From: RGIG9115 sp045648165
GTDB lineage: Bacteria; Bacillota; Clostridia; UBA1381
DNA: 32,071 bases
Direction of reading: 5' to 3'
NCBI GenBank assembly: GCA_045648165.1
Contig: JAZRNL010000007.1
Span: forward strand, 1-32,071
The position numbers were made by a program, and so were the translations under genes. Below the pieces are notes generated by a model. The model worked only from the letters and a program-made list of their open reading frames with translations, had not been told where the DNA came from and searched no databases. Shown piece by piece: positions 8,166 through 14,999 of this stretch. The stretch's first letter is position 1. Each line of letters opens with the position of its first letter.

Positions 8166-8308
8166 AGCTAAATTCGCCTGACGGCGAGCTAAATATGCTA
8201 ATCCACGCTAAATTAGCTGCTCCTAAGGAGTTATTTAGTTATGTATCGAAGCGGAATAATTTAGCTTTGCAACTTGTTGCAAAATTTAGCTATGTTGCCC
8301 GGGGCAAC
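8166..8308 (+). repeat. Nested hairpin repeat in the recA leader
   Basis: The left half has AGCTAAAT or GCTAAAT at 8166-8173, 8187-8194 and 8207-8213; the right half has the reverse complement at 8233-8238 (ATTTAG), 8259-8266 and 8284-8291. The halves can pair as three concentric stems. Between outer and middle stems both sides carry a side hairpin: TCGCC-TGAC-GGCGA (8174-8187) on the left and TTTGCAAC-TT-GTTGCAAA (8266-8283) on the right, which gives a four-way junction. The tip is CTCCT-A-AGGAG (8220-8230). A further hairpin, GTTGCCC-G-GGGCAAC (8294-8308), follows. No T-run and no open frame are present. A related, reduced module is found at 17588-17629, so this is a dispersed family. Confidence 0.8.
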
Positions 8309-8354
8309 TCATATTCATATAAGTAAATTATAGTTTTAGAAAGGAACTTTTATT

Positions 8355-9401
8355 ATGGATAAGAATACAGAAAAAGACGAAGTCATAGAGCCTAAAATCA
8401 AAAAGGACCCGGAGAGGATTAAGGCAATTGACGATGCCATTAAGGATATTCGCAAAAACTTCGGTACAGGCAGTATTATGAAGCTGGGCGACGCTCCCGA
8501 CGTATCTGTCGATGCAATCCCAACAGGCTCGCTTACCTTGGATATTGCCCTTGGTGTGGGCGGTATACCCAGAGGCCGTGTCATTGAAATTTACGGGCCC
8601 GAGTCGTCAGGTAAAACGACTGTTGCACTCCACGTAGTAGCGGAGGCTCAAAAAATGGGCGGTGATGCGGCATTTATCGACGCAGAGCATGCTCTCGATC
8701 CTGTTTATGCAAAGAACTTAGGTGTTGATATCGACAATCTTATAGTTGCCCAGCCCGATACAGGCGAGCAGGCGCTTGAAATAGCCGAAGCCTTAATCCG
8801 AAGCGGCGCAATTGACATAATCGTAATCGACTCGGTGGCGGCACTTGTTCCAAAAGCTGAAATCGAAGGCGAGATGGGAGATGCTCACGTAGGTTTGCTT
8901 GCACGCCTTATGTCACAGGCACTCCGTAAACTTACAAGTATTACCGCTAAAACTGGTACATCAGTAATATTCATAAATCAGCTCCGTGAAAAGGTTGGAG
9001 TTATTTACGGTAACCCCGAAACAACCCCCGGCGGACGCGCTCTTAAGTATTTTTCATCCGTACGTCTTGATGTAAGAAAAGTCGAAGCAATTAAGAACGG
9101 AACAGAGCTTATCGGTAACAAAACAAGGGTAAAGGTTGTTAAAAATAAGGTGGCTCCTCCCTTTAAGGAAGCAGTTTTTGATATTGTATACGGACTGGGA
9201 ATTTCAAAAGAAGGTAATATTCTTGATGTTGCAACAGAATATGGCATAATTCAGAAAAGTGGCGCATGGTTCAGCTATGACGGTGAAAGACTGGGACAGG
9301 GCCGCGACAATGTTCGCAAATATATGGAAGAAAACCCCGAATTTACTAAAATGATTGACGCTCAAGTACGTGAAAAACTCAGCCAGAGTAACCAACACTA
9401 A
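8355..9401 (+). CDS. recA: Recombinase A
   Basis: DNA strand-exchange ATPase of homologous recombination and SOS co-protease, 348 aa, cytoplasmic. Walker A is GPESSGKTT (residues 81-89), Walker B is IIVIDSVAAL, the DNA-binding L2 region begins INQLREKVGV, and the C-terminal region is intact. Start at 8355 follows a GAAAGGAAC ribosome binding site. The N-terminus has a charged extension (NTEKDEVIEPKIKK) before the usual core. It sits alone behind its own promoter and an approximately 200-nt structured leader. No LexA-type box is visible near the promoter, so SOS control through a standard Firmicute LexA site is not evident. No clear terminator follows before the HPr gene. Confidence 0.99.
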   Translation: MDKNTEKDEVIEPKIKKDPERIKAIDDAIKDIRKNFGTGSIMKLGDAPDVSVDAIPTGSLTLDIALGVGGIPRGRVIEIYGPESSGKTTVALHVVAEAQKMGGDAAFIDAEHALDPVYAKNLGVDIDNLIVAQPDTGEQALEIAEALIRSGAIDIIVIDSVAALVPKAEIEGEMGDAHVGLLARLMSQALRKLTSITAKTGTSVIFINQLREKVGVIYGNPETTPGGRALKYFSSVRLDVRKVEAIKNGTELIGNKTRVKVVKNKVAPPFKEAVFDIVYGLGISKEGNILDVATEYGIIQKSGAWFSYDGERLGQGRDNVRKYMEENPEFTKMIDAQVREKLSQSNQH

Positions 9402-9513
9402 AGCCAATGTCCCTGCTAAAAAAACAGGTTGGTAAAAACACCGAAAATGACGGATTTTGCAAAAAATAAATTTGTGTTGTTTACTGAAAATTCATACTAT
9501 GTTAAAAAAAACA

Positions 9514-9542
9514 TTGACGTTCTGTCTATAATATAGTATGCT
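9514..9542 (+). promoter_or_regulatory. Promoter of the HPr gene
   Basis: TTGACG (9514-9519), 17-bp spacer, TATGCT (9537-9542). A second possible -10, TATAAT, lies inside the spacer at 9527-9532 but without a matching -35. The leader is about 90 nt. The rest of the 239-bp gap 9402-9640 shows no gene and no convincing terminator. Confidence 0.6.
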
Positions 9543-9640
9543 ATATGTATATCATCATTTGATTGTTTTTTGTGTGCTTGTATTAAATAAAGTAGGCACA
9601 ACGGCTAATCGGTTTTAAAATTATAGGGGGGCATTGAAAT

Positions 9641-9904
9641 ATGTTTTCTAAAGAGGTTATAGTTAATAATCAGGTCGGACTTCATGCAAGACCTGCAACA
9701 TTTTTCATACAGCGCGCTAACGAATTCAAATCAAGCATCTGGATTGAAAAAGAAGCAAGAAAGGTTAATGCAAAGAGCTTACTTGGTGTTTTATCACTTG
9801 GTATAACTAAAGGAACTCAAATTGACATTCTCGCAGACGGCGCAGACGAACAGGAAGCCGTAAGCAGTCTTGTTGAATTAGTAGAGTCAAATTTCGCAGA
9901 ATAA
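9641..9904 (+). CDS. ptsH: HPr-family phosphocarrier protein
   Basis: An 87-aa HPr protein, the phosphocarrier between enzyme I and sugar permeases and, as HPr(Ser-P), the co-repressor partner of CcpA in Firmicutes. His15 is in GLHARPA (residues 13-19) and Ser46 in NAKSLLGVLSLG, so both phosphorylation sites are present. That argues for HPr rather than Crh, which lacks His15. A strong ribosome binding site (AGGGGGG) precedes the ATG. No enzyme I gene is next to it; promoter and terminator on either side make it monocistronic. In PTS-poor Clostridia such lone HPr proteins may be mainly regulatory. Confidence 0.92.
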   Translation: MFSKEVIVNNQVGLHARPATFFIQRANEFKSSIWIEKEARKVNAKSLLGVLSLGITKGTQIDILADGADEQEAVSSLVELVESNFAE

Positions 9905-9913
9905 TCAACATAT

Positions 9914-9948
9914 ACAGAAGCTTTTTGACAAAGCTTCTGTTTTGTTTT
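9914..9948 (+). terminator. Rho-independent terminator of the HPr gene
   Basis: Perfect 11-base arms ACAGAAGCTTT (9914-9924) and AAAGCTTCTGT (9930-9940), loop TTGAC, then TTTGTTTT. Confidence 0.92.
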
Positions 9949-9964
9949 ATCGAAAGGAATTATT

Positions 9965-10945
9965 ATGATTAATGAGAAATTGCTTTCTCTCTTGTCTGAA
10001 ACCACGGATGAAGAAAAGCGTATTATTGACGGTGCAGAAACGGTGGAAAAGGCCATCTATACTGAAAAACCGGGGTTTGTGGTGGATAGCGGCAAGCTTC
10101 TCGAAAAGGGTAAGCTTATTGACATCAGGAGGCACACAAGATTTGTTCACTTCCCCCGCCACAAGCACAACTACATAGAAATGATTTATATGTGCAAGGG
10201 CAGTACTACACATATTATAAACGACAGCCGGATAGTCCTTTCAAAAGGTGAAATCCTTATTCTCAGCCAGAACAGTGTTCAGGAAATACTCCCGTGCCGA
10301 GAAGATGATATTGCAATTAACTTTATTATTCTCCCGGAGTTTTTTACTTCGGATGCATTTTTAGAGGGAAGTAATAGTGTGGTGGGTGAATTTCTGGTAA
10401 ATTGCATGACTGACAGTAACCACTTCTCCGAATTCCTTCACTACAAGGTTTCTGACCTTGCCCCTGTTCAGAATTTAATGGAAAACCTTATCTGGAACAA
10501 GCTTAATCCCAGCCCATTCAGCAGGCATATAACTGAAAGCACTATGAGCCTTCTTATTCTCCATCTTATGAACTACACAAATAAAATAGGCGGGACACGG
10601 GAGGACTATGAAAAGGAACTCATTTTAAAGGCTCTCAGATATATAGAAAATAACTATGCCGATGCTTCCCTTACGAAGCTCTGCTCTGATCTAAATCAAA
10701 GCATCTCAGCAATGAGCCGCCTTATAAAGCAGTATACAGGCAATACCTATAATGAACTATTACGCACAAAGCGCCTTAATCAGGCAGCATATCTCCTCGC
10801 CCACACAAACTACGATATATCCGCAATTGCGGAAACCGTAGGCTATGGAAACAGAACATTTTTCTATAAAGCTTTCTCCGAAAAGTTCGGGGCTACTCCA
10901 AAAGAGTACAGATGCGCAGTGCGAAGTGAAAAAACCGGAATGTAA
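9965..10945 (+). CDS. AraC-family transcriptional regulator with cupin sensor
   Basis: A 326-aa regulator. The N-terminal part (about residues 50-130) resembles the cupin ligand-binding fold of AraC proteins (HFPRHKHNYIEMIYMCKGS, then GEILILSQNSVQEI). The C-terminal 100 residues hold the two helix-turn-helix motifs, including the family signature around ISAIAETVGYGNRTFFYKAF and a GATPKEYR ending. Ribosome binding site AAAGGAA before the ATG at 9965. It starts 25 bases after the HPr terminator hairpin, so it may depend on read-through or a weak promoter there. The target genes are unknown; probably sugar- or metabolite-responsive, as is usual for the family. Confidence 0.93.
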   Translation: MINEKLLSLLSETTDEEKRIIDGAETVEKAIYTEKPGFVVDSGKLLEKGKLIDIRRHTRFVHFPRHKHNYIEMIYMCKGSTTHIINDSRIVLSKGEILILSQNSVQEILPCREDDIAINFIILPEFFTSDAFLEGSNSVVGEFLVNCMTDSNHFSEFLHYKVSDLAPVQNLMENLIWNKLNPSPFSRHITESTMSLLILHLMNYTNKIGGTREDYEKELILKALRYIENNYADASLTKLCSDLNQSISAMSRLIKQYTGNTYNELLRTKRLNQAAYLLAHTNYDISAIAETVGYGNRTFFYKAFSEKFGATPKEYRCAVRSEKTGM

Positions 10946-10965
10946 ATTTTTACATTCCGGTTTTT
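10930..10965 (+). terminator. Terminator overlapping the AraC stop codon (bidirectional)
   Basis: Arms CCGGAATGTAAA (10935-10946) and TTTACATTCCGG (10949-10960), extended by A5/T5 (10930-10934 with 10961-10965), two-base loop. The stop codon of the AraC gene lies within the stem. The A-rich left side lets it also serve the convergent broken gene on the minus strand. Confidence 0.9.
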
Positions 10966-10997
10966 ATCTGTTCCAGAGAAAAGAATATTATAAATAT

Positions 10998-11447
10998 TTA
11001 CCTTAATTTCTTAACTGTTCTCTCCTCACCGTGGAGTATAGCAAAGCAGTTATCCTCCAGAATACAGGGCATGTCTGTACCGCTTTTATATGCGCCAAAG
11101 ATTTTTTGGCTCATTGCATCAACTGTTTCGTAAATGGTGATAAACTTACATTCGCTGTTTTTGGTATGGTATTCGGGAATTTCAGTGCTTTCACCGAAAA
11201 TATCTTCCTTTGTCATAAAGTTCTTGAGTCCGGATACAAATGGAAGCCCCAGGCATGACTGCTCAACAATGAATCTTGAAATCATTTTTGTGAAATATTC
11301 AGTATAGTCTTCCCATTCGCCTTCGCTTGCTTTTCTGAATATATGGCCACGGTAGTTTGTATTATGTGCAGTACCCTATGTAACCGACATATAATAGTCG
11401 CCGCTGTAAGGTGAGGATGGGAATAAATTTCTGTTAGCATCCTGCAT
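10998..11447 (-). pseudogene. Unrecognised gene interrupted by an in-frame amber codon
   Basis: The open part, 95 codons from 11285 to 10998 (MISRFIVEQSCLGLPFVSG...), lacks a ribosome binding site. The same frame stays open upstream to an ATG at 11447 except for one TAG at 11376-11378. Read through, it would be about 149 residues: MQDANRNLFPSSPYSGDYY, then the stop, then GTAHNTNYRGHIFRKASEGE running into the open part. Composition is protein-like on both sides of the stop. No good ribosome binding site precedes the ATG at 11447, so the 5' end may also be decayed. A CAG-to-TAG change would explain the stop. Family and function not recognised. Confidence 0.55.
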
Positions 11448-11595
11448 ATTTTTTGTTTATTTTATCAAAATCATTCAGGGATGTAAATACACAAAACGAT
11501 TTTTTTATAATTTACAACTCTATTTTTGAATTGTTGTGAAATTTTACGTATATATTTATAAAATTTATTAAACTATAAGGAATGGGAAAAAACAC

Positions 11596-11625
11596 TTGAC
11601 AGAATAAGGTATAAAGTGATATAAT
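11596..11625 (+). promoter_or_regulatory. Strong SigA-type promoter of the 95-aa protein gene
   Basis: TTGACA (11596-11601), 18-bp spacer, TATAAT (11620-11625) with an upstream TG (extended -10). Both hexamers are perfect matches to consensus. Confidence 0.88.
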
Positions 11626-11663
11626 TATATGCACACCAATCTATATCGAAAGGAGAGATAGAA

Positions 11664-11951
11664 ATGGAAAAGAAAAAGAAAAAACAATTCACTTTCAGAG
11701 ACAAGCCGTTGTTTCGTTCGGGTAACAGTCTTTACTACGGCGAGCTGGGCGAAAAATATATGCTTCAGCTTGATATAATTGAAACTAAAAAAGTAAAAGA
11801 TCTTGAAACAGCTACTAAAGTTAAAATAAAGCTCATCGCAAACACAGGGGACCTCGAAACAGCTCAGGTATTCCGTGAATCAGAGAGAGAAGATATTTAC
11901 ACTGCTCTCGATATCGGTCAGTGGTGGCTTAAGACCGCATTGGCACAATAA
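11664..11951 (+). CDS. Conserved-looking 95-aa protein, unknown function
   Basis: A basic N-terminus (MEKKKKKQFTFRDKPLF) leads into a compact sequence that looks soluble, with alternating beta-type residues (YMLQLDIIETKKV, TKVKIKLIAN) and a C-terminal helix (YTALDIGQWWLKTALAQ). No signal peptide or membrane segment. Ribosome binding site AAAGGAGAG just upstream of the ATG. It is monocistronic, framed by a consensus promoter and a 17-bp perfect terminator, which implies high expression. The family is not recognised. It lies upstream of the sporulation pair spoIIGA-sigE but is separated from it by the terminator. Confidence 0.88.
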   Translation: MEKKKKKQFTFRDKPLFRSGNSLYYGELGEKYMLQLDIIETKKVKDLETATKVKIKLIANTGDLETAQVFRESEREDIYTALDIGQWWLKTALAQ

Positions 11952-11967
11952 AATATTAAAAGCAAAG

Positions 11968-12012
11968 AGCCTCCCGCTAAGCAAGAATATTGCTTAGCGG
12001 GAGGCTTTTTTT
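11968..12012 (+). terminator. Very strong terminator after the 95-aa protein gene
   Basis: 17-base perfect arms, AGCCTCCCGCTAAGCAA (11968-11984) and its complement at 11990-12006, loop GAATA, followed by seven Ts. Confidence 0.95.
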
Positions 12013-12050
12013 GATGCATTTTAAAAGATTTTGTAGATTAAAAAACATTT

Positions 12051-12097
12051 TACGACAGGCGGTTTCGACAGGTTTTGCTTAAGGTTTGAGTTATAAT
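12051..12097 (+). promoter_or_regulatory. spoIIG-type promoter with Spo0A boxes
   Basis: A perfect 0A box, TTCGACA (12064-12070, complement TGTCGAA), and a one-mismatch box, TACGACA (12051-12057), lie upstream of TATAAT (12092-12097). The perfect box is 21 bp from the -10, and nothing resembling TTGACA is at 17 bp. This is the arrangement described for Bacillus subtilis spoIIG, where phosphorylated Spo0A occupies the -35 region of a SigA promoter with a long spacer. The leader would be only about 12 nt. Confidence 0.75.
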
Positions 12098-12115
12098 TAA
12101 ACAGAGGTGAGGGGT

Positions 12116-12895
12116 ATGGTTTTGTATATTGACTCCGCCATCCTGTGCGGCTTTTTGATAAACTTTCTCTGCCTCGACACGGCGGTATCGGTTATTGGAG
12201 TAAAGCTCAGAAAAAGGCGGACTGTTACGGGAGCTTTATGTTTTTCTCTTTTATGGATAATCACCGTGTTCCTGCCATTTATTAAAATCTTATATTTGTT
12301 CATTTACATATATGCCCTGAGGCTGATATTCGGAAAATGCTCATTGGCGGAGCTTATACGCAGAACGGGAATTTGCCTTTGTGTGTGCTTTTTATACGGC
12401 GGAATTATTCTGACTTTTATACCCCCTGACAAAATCAGCATTGTAACTGTAAATGGCGGCTATTTTTTTGTGGCAGAGGATTTATGGTTTTATCTTCCCC
12501 TTGGGATTGTATACGGGTTGGTTAAGGCAATTATGTTTTTCGTATCACGTAGTAAAAAGGTTTTTCCCATTCGCATACAGATTGAGGGAACAGCAGTTGT
12601 TACAAAGGCTTTTATGGATACGGGTAACAGCCTCCGTGAGCCTGAAAGCGGCGCTCCCGTTATAATAGCCGAACGTTCTCTTTTTGGTGAAATTACTGCA
12701 GAGCCTAAAATAATACCTTACAGAGGGATTGGCAGTGAGCGACAATACACCAAAGTTTACAAAATAGAAAGATTATGCCTTTTGGAGGAAAAATTTGCGT
12801 ATAAAGACGTATATGTATCATTTACAACAAAGCCTCTCAGCCCTGTTGGGGCATACAGAGCTTTACTTCATAACTCATTTTTGGAAAGGAAATAA
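12116..12895 (+). CDS. spoIIGA: SpoIIGA, sporulation sigma-E processing aspartic protease
   Basis: Membrane-bound protease of the mother cell that removes the pro-sequence of sigma-E after signalling from the forespore. The 259-aa product has an N-terminal domain with about five hydrophobic helices (residues 1-145) and a C-terminal cytoplasmic domain carrying the single aspartic protease motif FMDTGNSL with catalytic Asp168. The ATG at 12116 is preferred over the GTG at 12107, since the GAGGTGA ribosome binding site (12104-12110) then has proper spacing. It is followed after five bases by sigE, the universal order. The promoter carries Spo0A boxes, matching early-sporulation expression. Confidence 0.94.
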   Translation: MVLYIDSAILCGFLINFLCLDTAVSVIGVKLRKRRTVTGALCFSLLWIITVFLPFIKILYLFIYIYALRLIFGKCSLAELIRRTGICLCVCFLYGGIILTFIPPDKISIVTVNGGYFFVAEDLWFYLPLGIVYGLVKAIMFFVSRSKKVFPIRIQIEGTAVVTKAFMDTGNSLREPESGAPVIIAERSLFGEITAEPKIIPYRGIGSERQYTKVYKIERLCLLEEKFAYKDVYVSFTTKPLSPVGAYRALLHNSFLERK

Positions 12896-12900
12896 GCTTA

Positions 12901-13623
12901 ATGTTCAACTTTTTAACCAATATAAAAAACAGCTTCCTGTATCTCTACGGAAGCTTTGAAAACTGCCCTGAAGATGTTTATTATATAGGTGGCAGTGATA
13001 TTCTTCCGCCTCCGCTGGAAAAAGAAGAAGAGGCAGAAGCCCTGGATAAATTGAGAAACGGGGATGAGACCATACGTTCCGAATTGATTGAGCGAAATCT
13101 AAGGCTTGTGGTGTATATCGCACGGAGGTTTGAAAATACCGGAGTTTATGTTGAAGACTTGATTTCCATCGGCACAATAGGTCTTATAAAGGCAATAAAC
13201 ACCTTCGATCCCGACAAAAATATAAAACTTGCAACATATGCATCACGGTGCATAGAAAATGAAATACTTATGTATCTTCGTAAAAATTCAGGCTCAAAAA
13301 CCGAGGTTTCCATCGATGAGCCCCTGAACGTTGACTGGGACGGCAATGAGCTTTTATTATCGGATATTCTGGGGACAGACGACGACTGCGTATACAGAAA
13401 CATAGAGCAACAGGTGGAAAAAAACCTGCTCTTCGCAGCTCTTGACAGGCTTCCCGGACGGGAGAAAAAAATAATGGAACTAAGGTTTGGTCTTGACACA
13501 GGAATGGAGGAAAAAACACAAAAAGAAGTAGCCGACCTCCTGGGAATATCCCAATCCTACATATCAAGGCTCGAAAAAAGAATTATAGTCAGGCTTAAAA
13601 AGGAAATCACAAAAATGATATAA
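12901..13623 (+). CDS. sigE: Sporulation RNA polymerase sigma factor sigma-E (pro-form)
   Basis: Mother-cell-specific sigma factor, 240 aa. Near-identical blocks to B. subtilis SigE include LIERNLRLVVYIAR, EDLISIGTIGLIKA, KLATYASRCIENEILMYL (region 2) and ISQSYISRLEKRII (region 4.2). The N-terminal pro-sequence is kept: a hydrophobic/basic segment (MFNFLTNIKNSFLYLYGSF) leading to VYYIGGS at residues 26-32, the site at which SpoIIGA cleaves. It has its own AAAGGAA ribosome binding site within the end of spoIIGA. In many Clostridia and Bacilli sigG follows; here it does not, and a dispersed palindrome follows instead, then the convergent nadE. Confidence 0.97.
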   Translation: MFNFLTNIKNSFLYLYGSFENCPEDVYYIGGSDILPPPLEKEEEAEALDKLRNGDETIRSELIERNLRLVVYIARRFENTGVYVEDLISIGTIGLIKAINTFDPDKNIKLATYASRCIENEILMYLRKNSGSKTEVSIDEPLNVDWDGNELLLSDILGTDDDCVYRNIEQQVEKNLLFAALDRLPGREKKIMELRFGLDTGMEEKTQKEVADLLGISQSYISRLEKRIIVRLKKEITKMI

Positions 13624-13630
13624 AAACAAA

Positions 13631-13661
13631 AAGGAGACACAGAACCGTCCCCTGTCTCCTT
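13631..13661 (-). repeat. Dispersed palindromic repeat, copy 1, acting as terminator for nadE operon
   Basis: Arms AAGGAGACA (13631-13639) and TGTCTCCTT (13653-13661) around a 13-base loop whose minus-strand reading contains GGGGACGGTTCTG. On the minus strand the stem is followed directly by TTTTTGTTTTTA, so it has the form of a Rho-independent terminator for the nadE operon. A 28-base identical copy is at 30761-30788. The GGGGACGGTTC core is, from memory, a motif found dispersed in many bacterial genomes as a small REP-like element; no transposase is seen here. Confidence 0.8.
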
Positions 13662-13751
13662 GTGATTATTATACGGCAATATAATTAATTTTTCACCTTT
13701 GTGTATGCTTATAAATACTTCTTTAAAGCCATTGAACTTAAACATCCCCAT

Positions 13752-14483
13752 TTATATTTCGGGTTTAAAACAAGGCATAAGCTGAAGCTTGAAAAGGTTT
13801 TGCTTATGCTTTTTATCGATTATTTCTTTCTTTTTTAAATCCTCTATTTCACCCGTTCTGATATATCTGTCAAGCTCAGCATAGGTAAATCCGAGATTTT
13901 CTTCATCGGTTTTTCCGCAAAGTCCGTCTATTGGTGTTTTTTCCACAAGTTCTCCGGGTAGCCCGAGAAGATGGCCTATTTCTTTAACTTCTGTTACCGT
14001 GAGGTTTGACATTGGTGAAAAATCACCTACGGAATCACCATAGCGGGTGGAGTAGCCTACCCAATCTTCTGAAAGGTTACAGGTATTTACCACACGTCCG
14101 TTATTGCTTTGTGAAATGGCATAAAGGGTTGTCATACGCACTCTGGGAGGTATATTCTGAATTGTCTGGGGTGTAAGAGAAAAATCCTTCGGGAGTGCAG
14201 AAACAAGTCCGTCTACTGCATCTTTTATATTTACAACATAATGCTTTATTCCAAGATGGTTTACAAGCATATATGCCGCATCAATATCCTTTTGCTCACC
14301 CTGGGGCATCAAAACGCCGATTACCCTGTCCTTGCCCAGTGCTTCCACACAAAGAGCCGCGGCAACAGAGCTGTCTTTACCACCTGATATGCCAACTACT
14401 GCATTACAGCCGTCACCGTTTTCTTTAAAAAAATCACGTATCCACCGAACGCAATCAGCTTTAACTTTTTCTGCATCAAACAT
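13752..14483 (-). CDS. nadE: NH3-dependent NAD(+) synthase
   Basis: Converts nicotinate adenine dinucleotide, ATP and ammonia to NAD+ (last step of NAD synthesis). The 243-aa length fits the ammonia-only form with no nitrilase/glutaminase domain. The ATP-pyrophosphatase loop SGGKDSS lies near residue 34, and the substrate-binding NLSEDWVGYSTRYGDSVGD block is intact. Ribosome binding site GGGAGTG before the ATG. It is the third gene of an operon, 15 bases after the nicotinamidase-like gene, consistent with a NAD salvage function. Confidence 0.97.
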   Translation of the reverse strand: MFDAEKVKADCVRWIRDFFKENGDGCNAVVGISGGKDSSVAAALCVEALGKDRVIGVLMPQGEQKDIDAAYMLVNHLGIKHYVVNIKDAVDGLVSALPKDFSLTPQTIQNIPPRVRMTTLYAISQSNNGRVVNTCNLSEDWVGYSTRYGDSVGDFSPMSNLTVTEVKEIGHLLGLPGELVEKTPIDGLCGKTDEENLGFTYAELDRYIRTGEIEDLKKKEIIDKKHKQNLFKLQLMPCFKPEI

Positions 14484-14498
14484 TCTAAATCACTCCCG

Positions 14499-14999
14499 TT
14501 AAATAATCTCAATCTGACACATCTTCATGGTTGCAAGCGCCGCATTATGGCTTTCGGGTGTTACCCCTGCGCAACATGCGCTATCCACCTTCACTGCAGC
14601 ATCTGGGTGTGCAGCTTTTATAATAAGTGCATTGCTTACAACACAGATATCGGTGCAAAGACCGATAATCTCAACCTGAGATAACTTCTCTTTATCCCAG
14701 TGAGGCCAGCCGAAGTTTGGCTTGTCGATAATTTTTGCACCCTCAATATAAAGTCCATCTGCAATTTCCCAGCCCTTTGTGCCTTTTATGCAATGGGGAA
14801 CGGGAAGATTTTTGCCCTCGGGAGTATCAAGATAATTTTCTCCGTGAGTATCACGCGTGTAGATAATTTCGTCGCCGTTTTTTACATATTCCCCGATTTT
14901 TGCTTTAACTGCGGGTATAATTGACACGGCTTCTTTTGTGCCGAGAGCCATATCAATAAAATCATTTTGCATATCAATAACTATAAGTGTCTTTTTCAT
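14499..14999 (-). CDS. Isochorismatase-fold cysteine hydrolase, probable nicotinamidase
   Basis: A 166-aa protein of the isochorismatase-like hydrolase family. The catalytic triad of nicotinamidases is visible: Asp10 (VIDMQNDF), a Lys in IIDKPNFGWP, and the nucleophilic Cys in GLCTDICVVSNAL. A TRDTHGENY segment sits where PncA-type enzymes bind metal. Nicotinamidase turns nicotinamide into nicotinate for NAD salvage, and the position just upstream of nadE supports this. Its ATG overlaps the DUF1015 stop codon by four bases, so the genes are co-transcribed. Other isochorismatase-family substrates are possible but less likely. Confidence 0.88.
   Translation of the reverse strand: MKKTLIVIDMQNDFIDMALGTKEAVSIIPAVKAKIGEYVKNGDEIIYTRDTHGENYLDTPEGKNLPVPHCIKGTKGWEIADGLYIEGAKIIDKPNFGWPHWDKEKLSQVEIIGLCTDICVVSNALIIKAAHPDAAVKVDSACCAGVTPESHNAALATMKMCQIEII

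Noticed and set aside
8166..8308. CRISPR-like or tandem repeat reading of the recA leader
   Set aside because: The repeated word is only 7-8 bases, inverts at the centre, and the intervening segments are hairpins of different length rather than spacers.
9447..9536. 29-codon frame between recA and the HPr gene
   Set aside because: No ribosome binding site and it overlaps the HPr promoter.
11376..11378. TAG recoded as an amino acid (pyrrolysine-type)
   Set aside because: There is no pyrrolysine gene or tRNA in the window, the gene is not a known methylamine-type enzyme, and the 5' end lacks a ribosome site; a nonsense mutation is simpler.
13557..13751. 64-codon minus-strand frame between sigE and nadE
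   Set aside because: Starts next to the nadE stop codon without a ribosome binding site, runs through the dispersed palindrome and into the sigE gene on the other strand.
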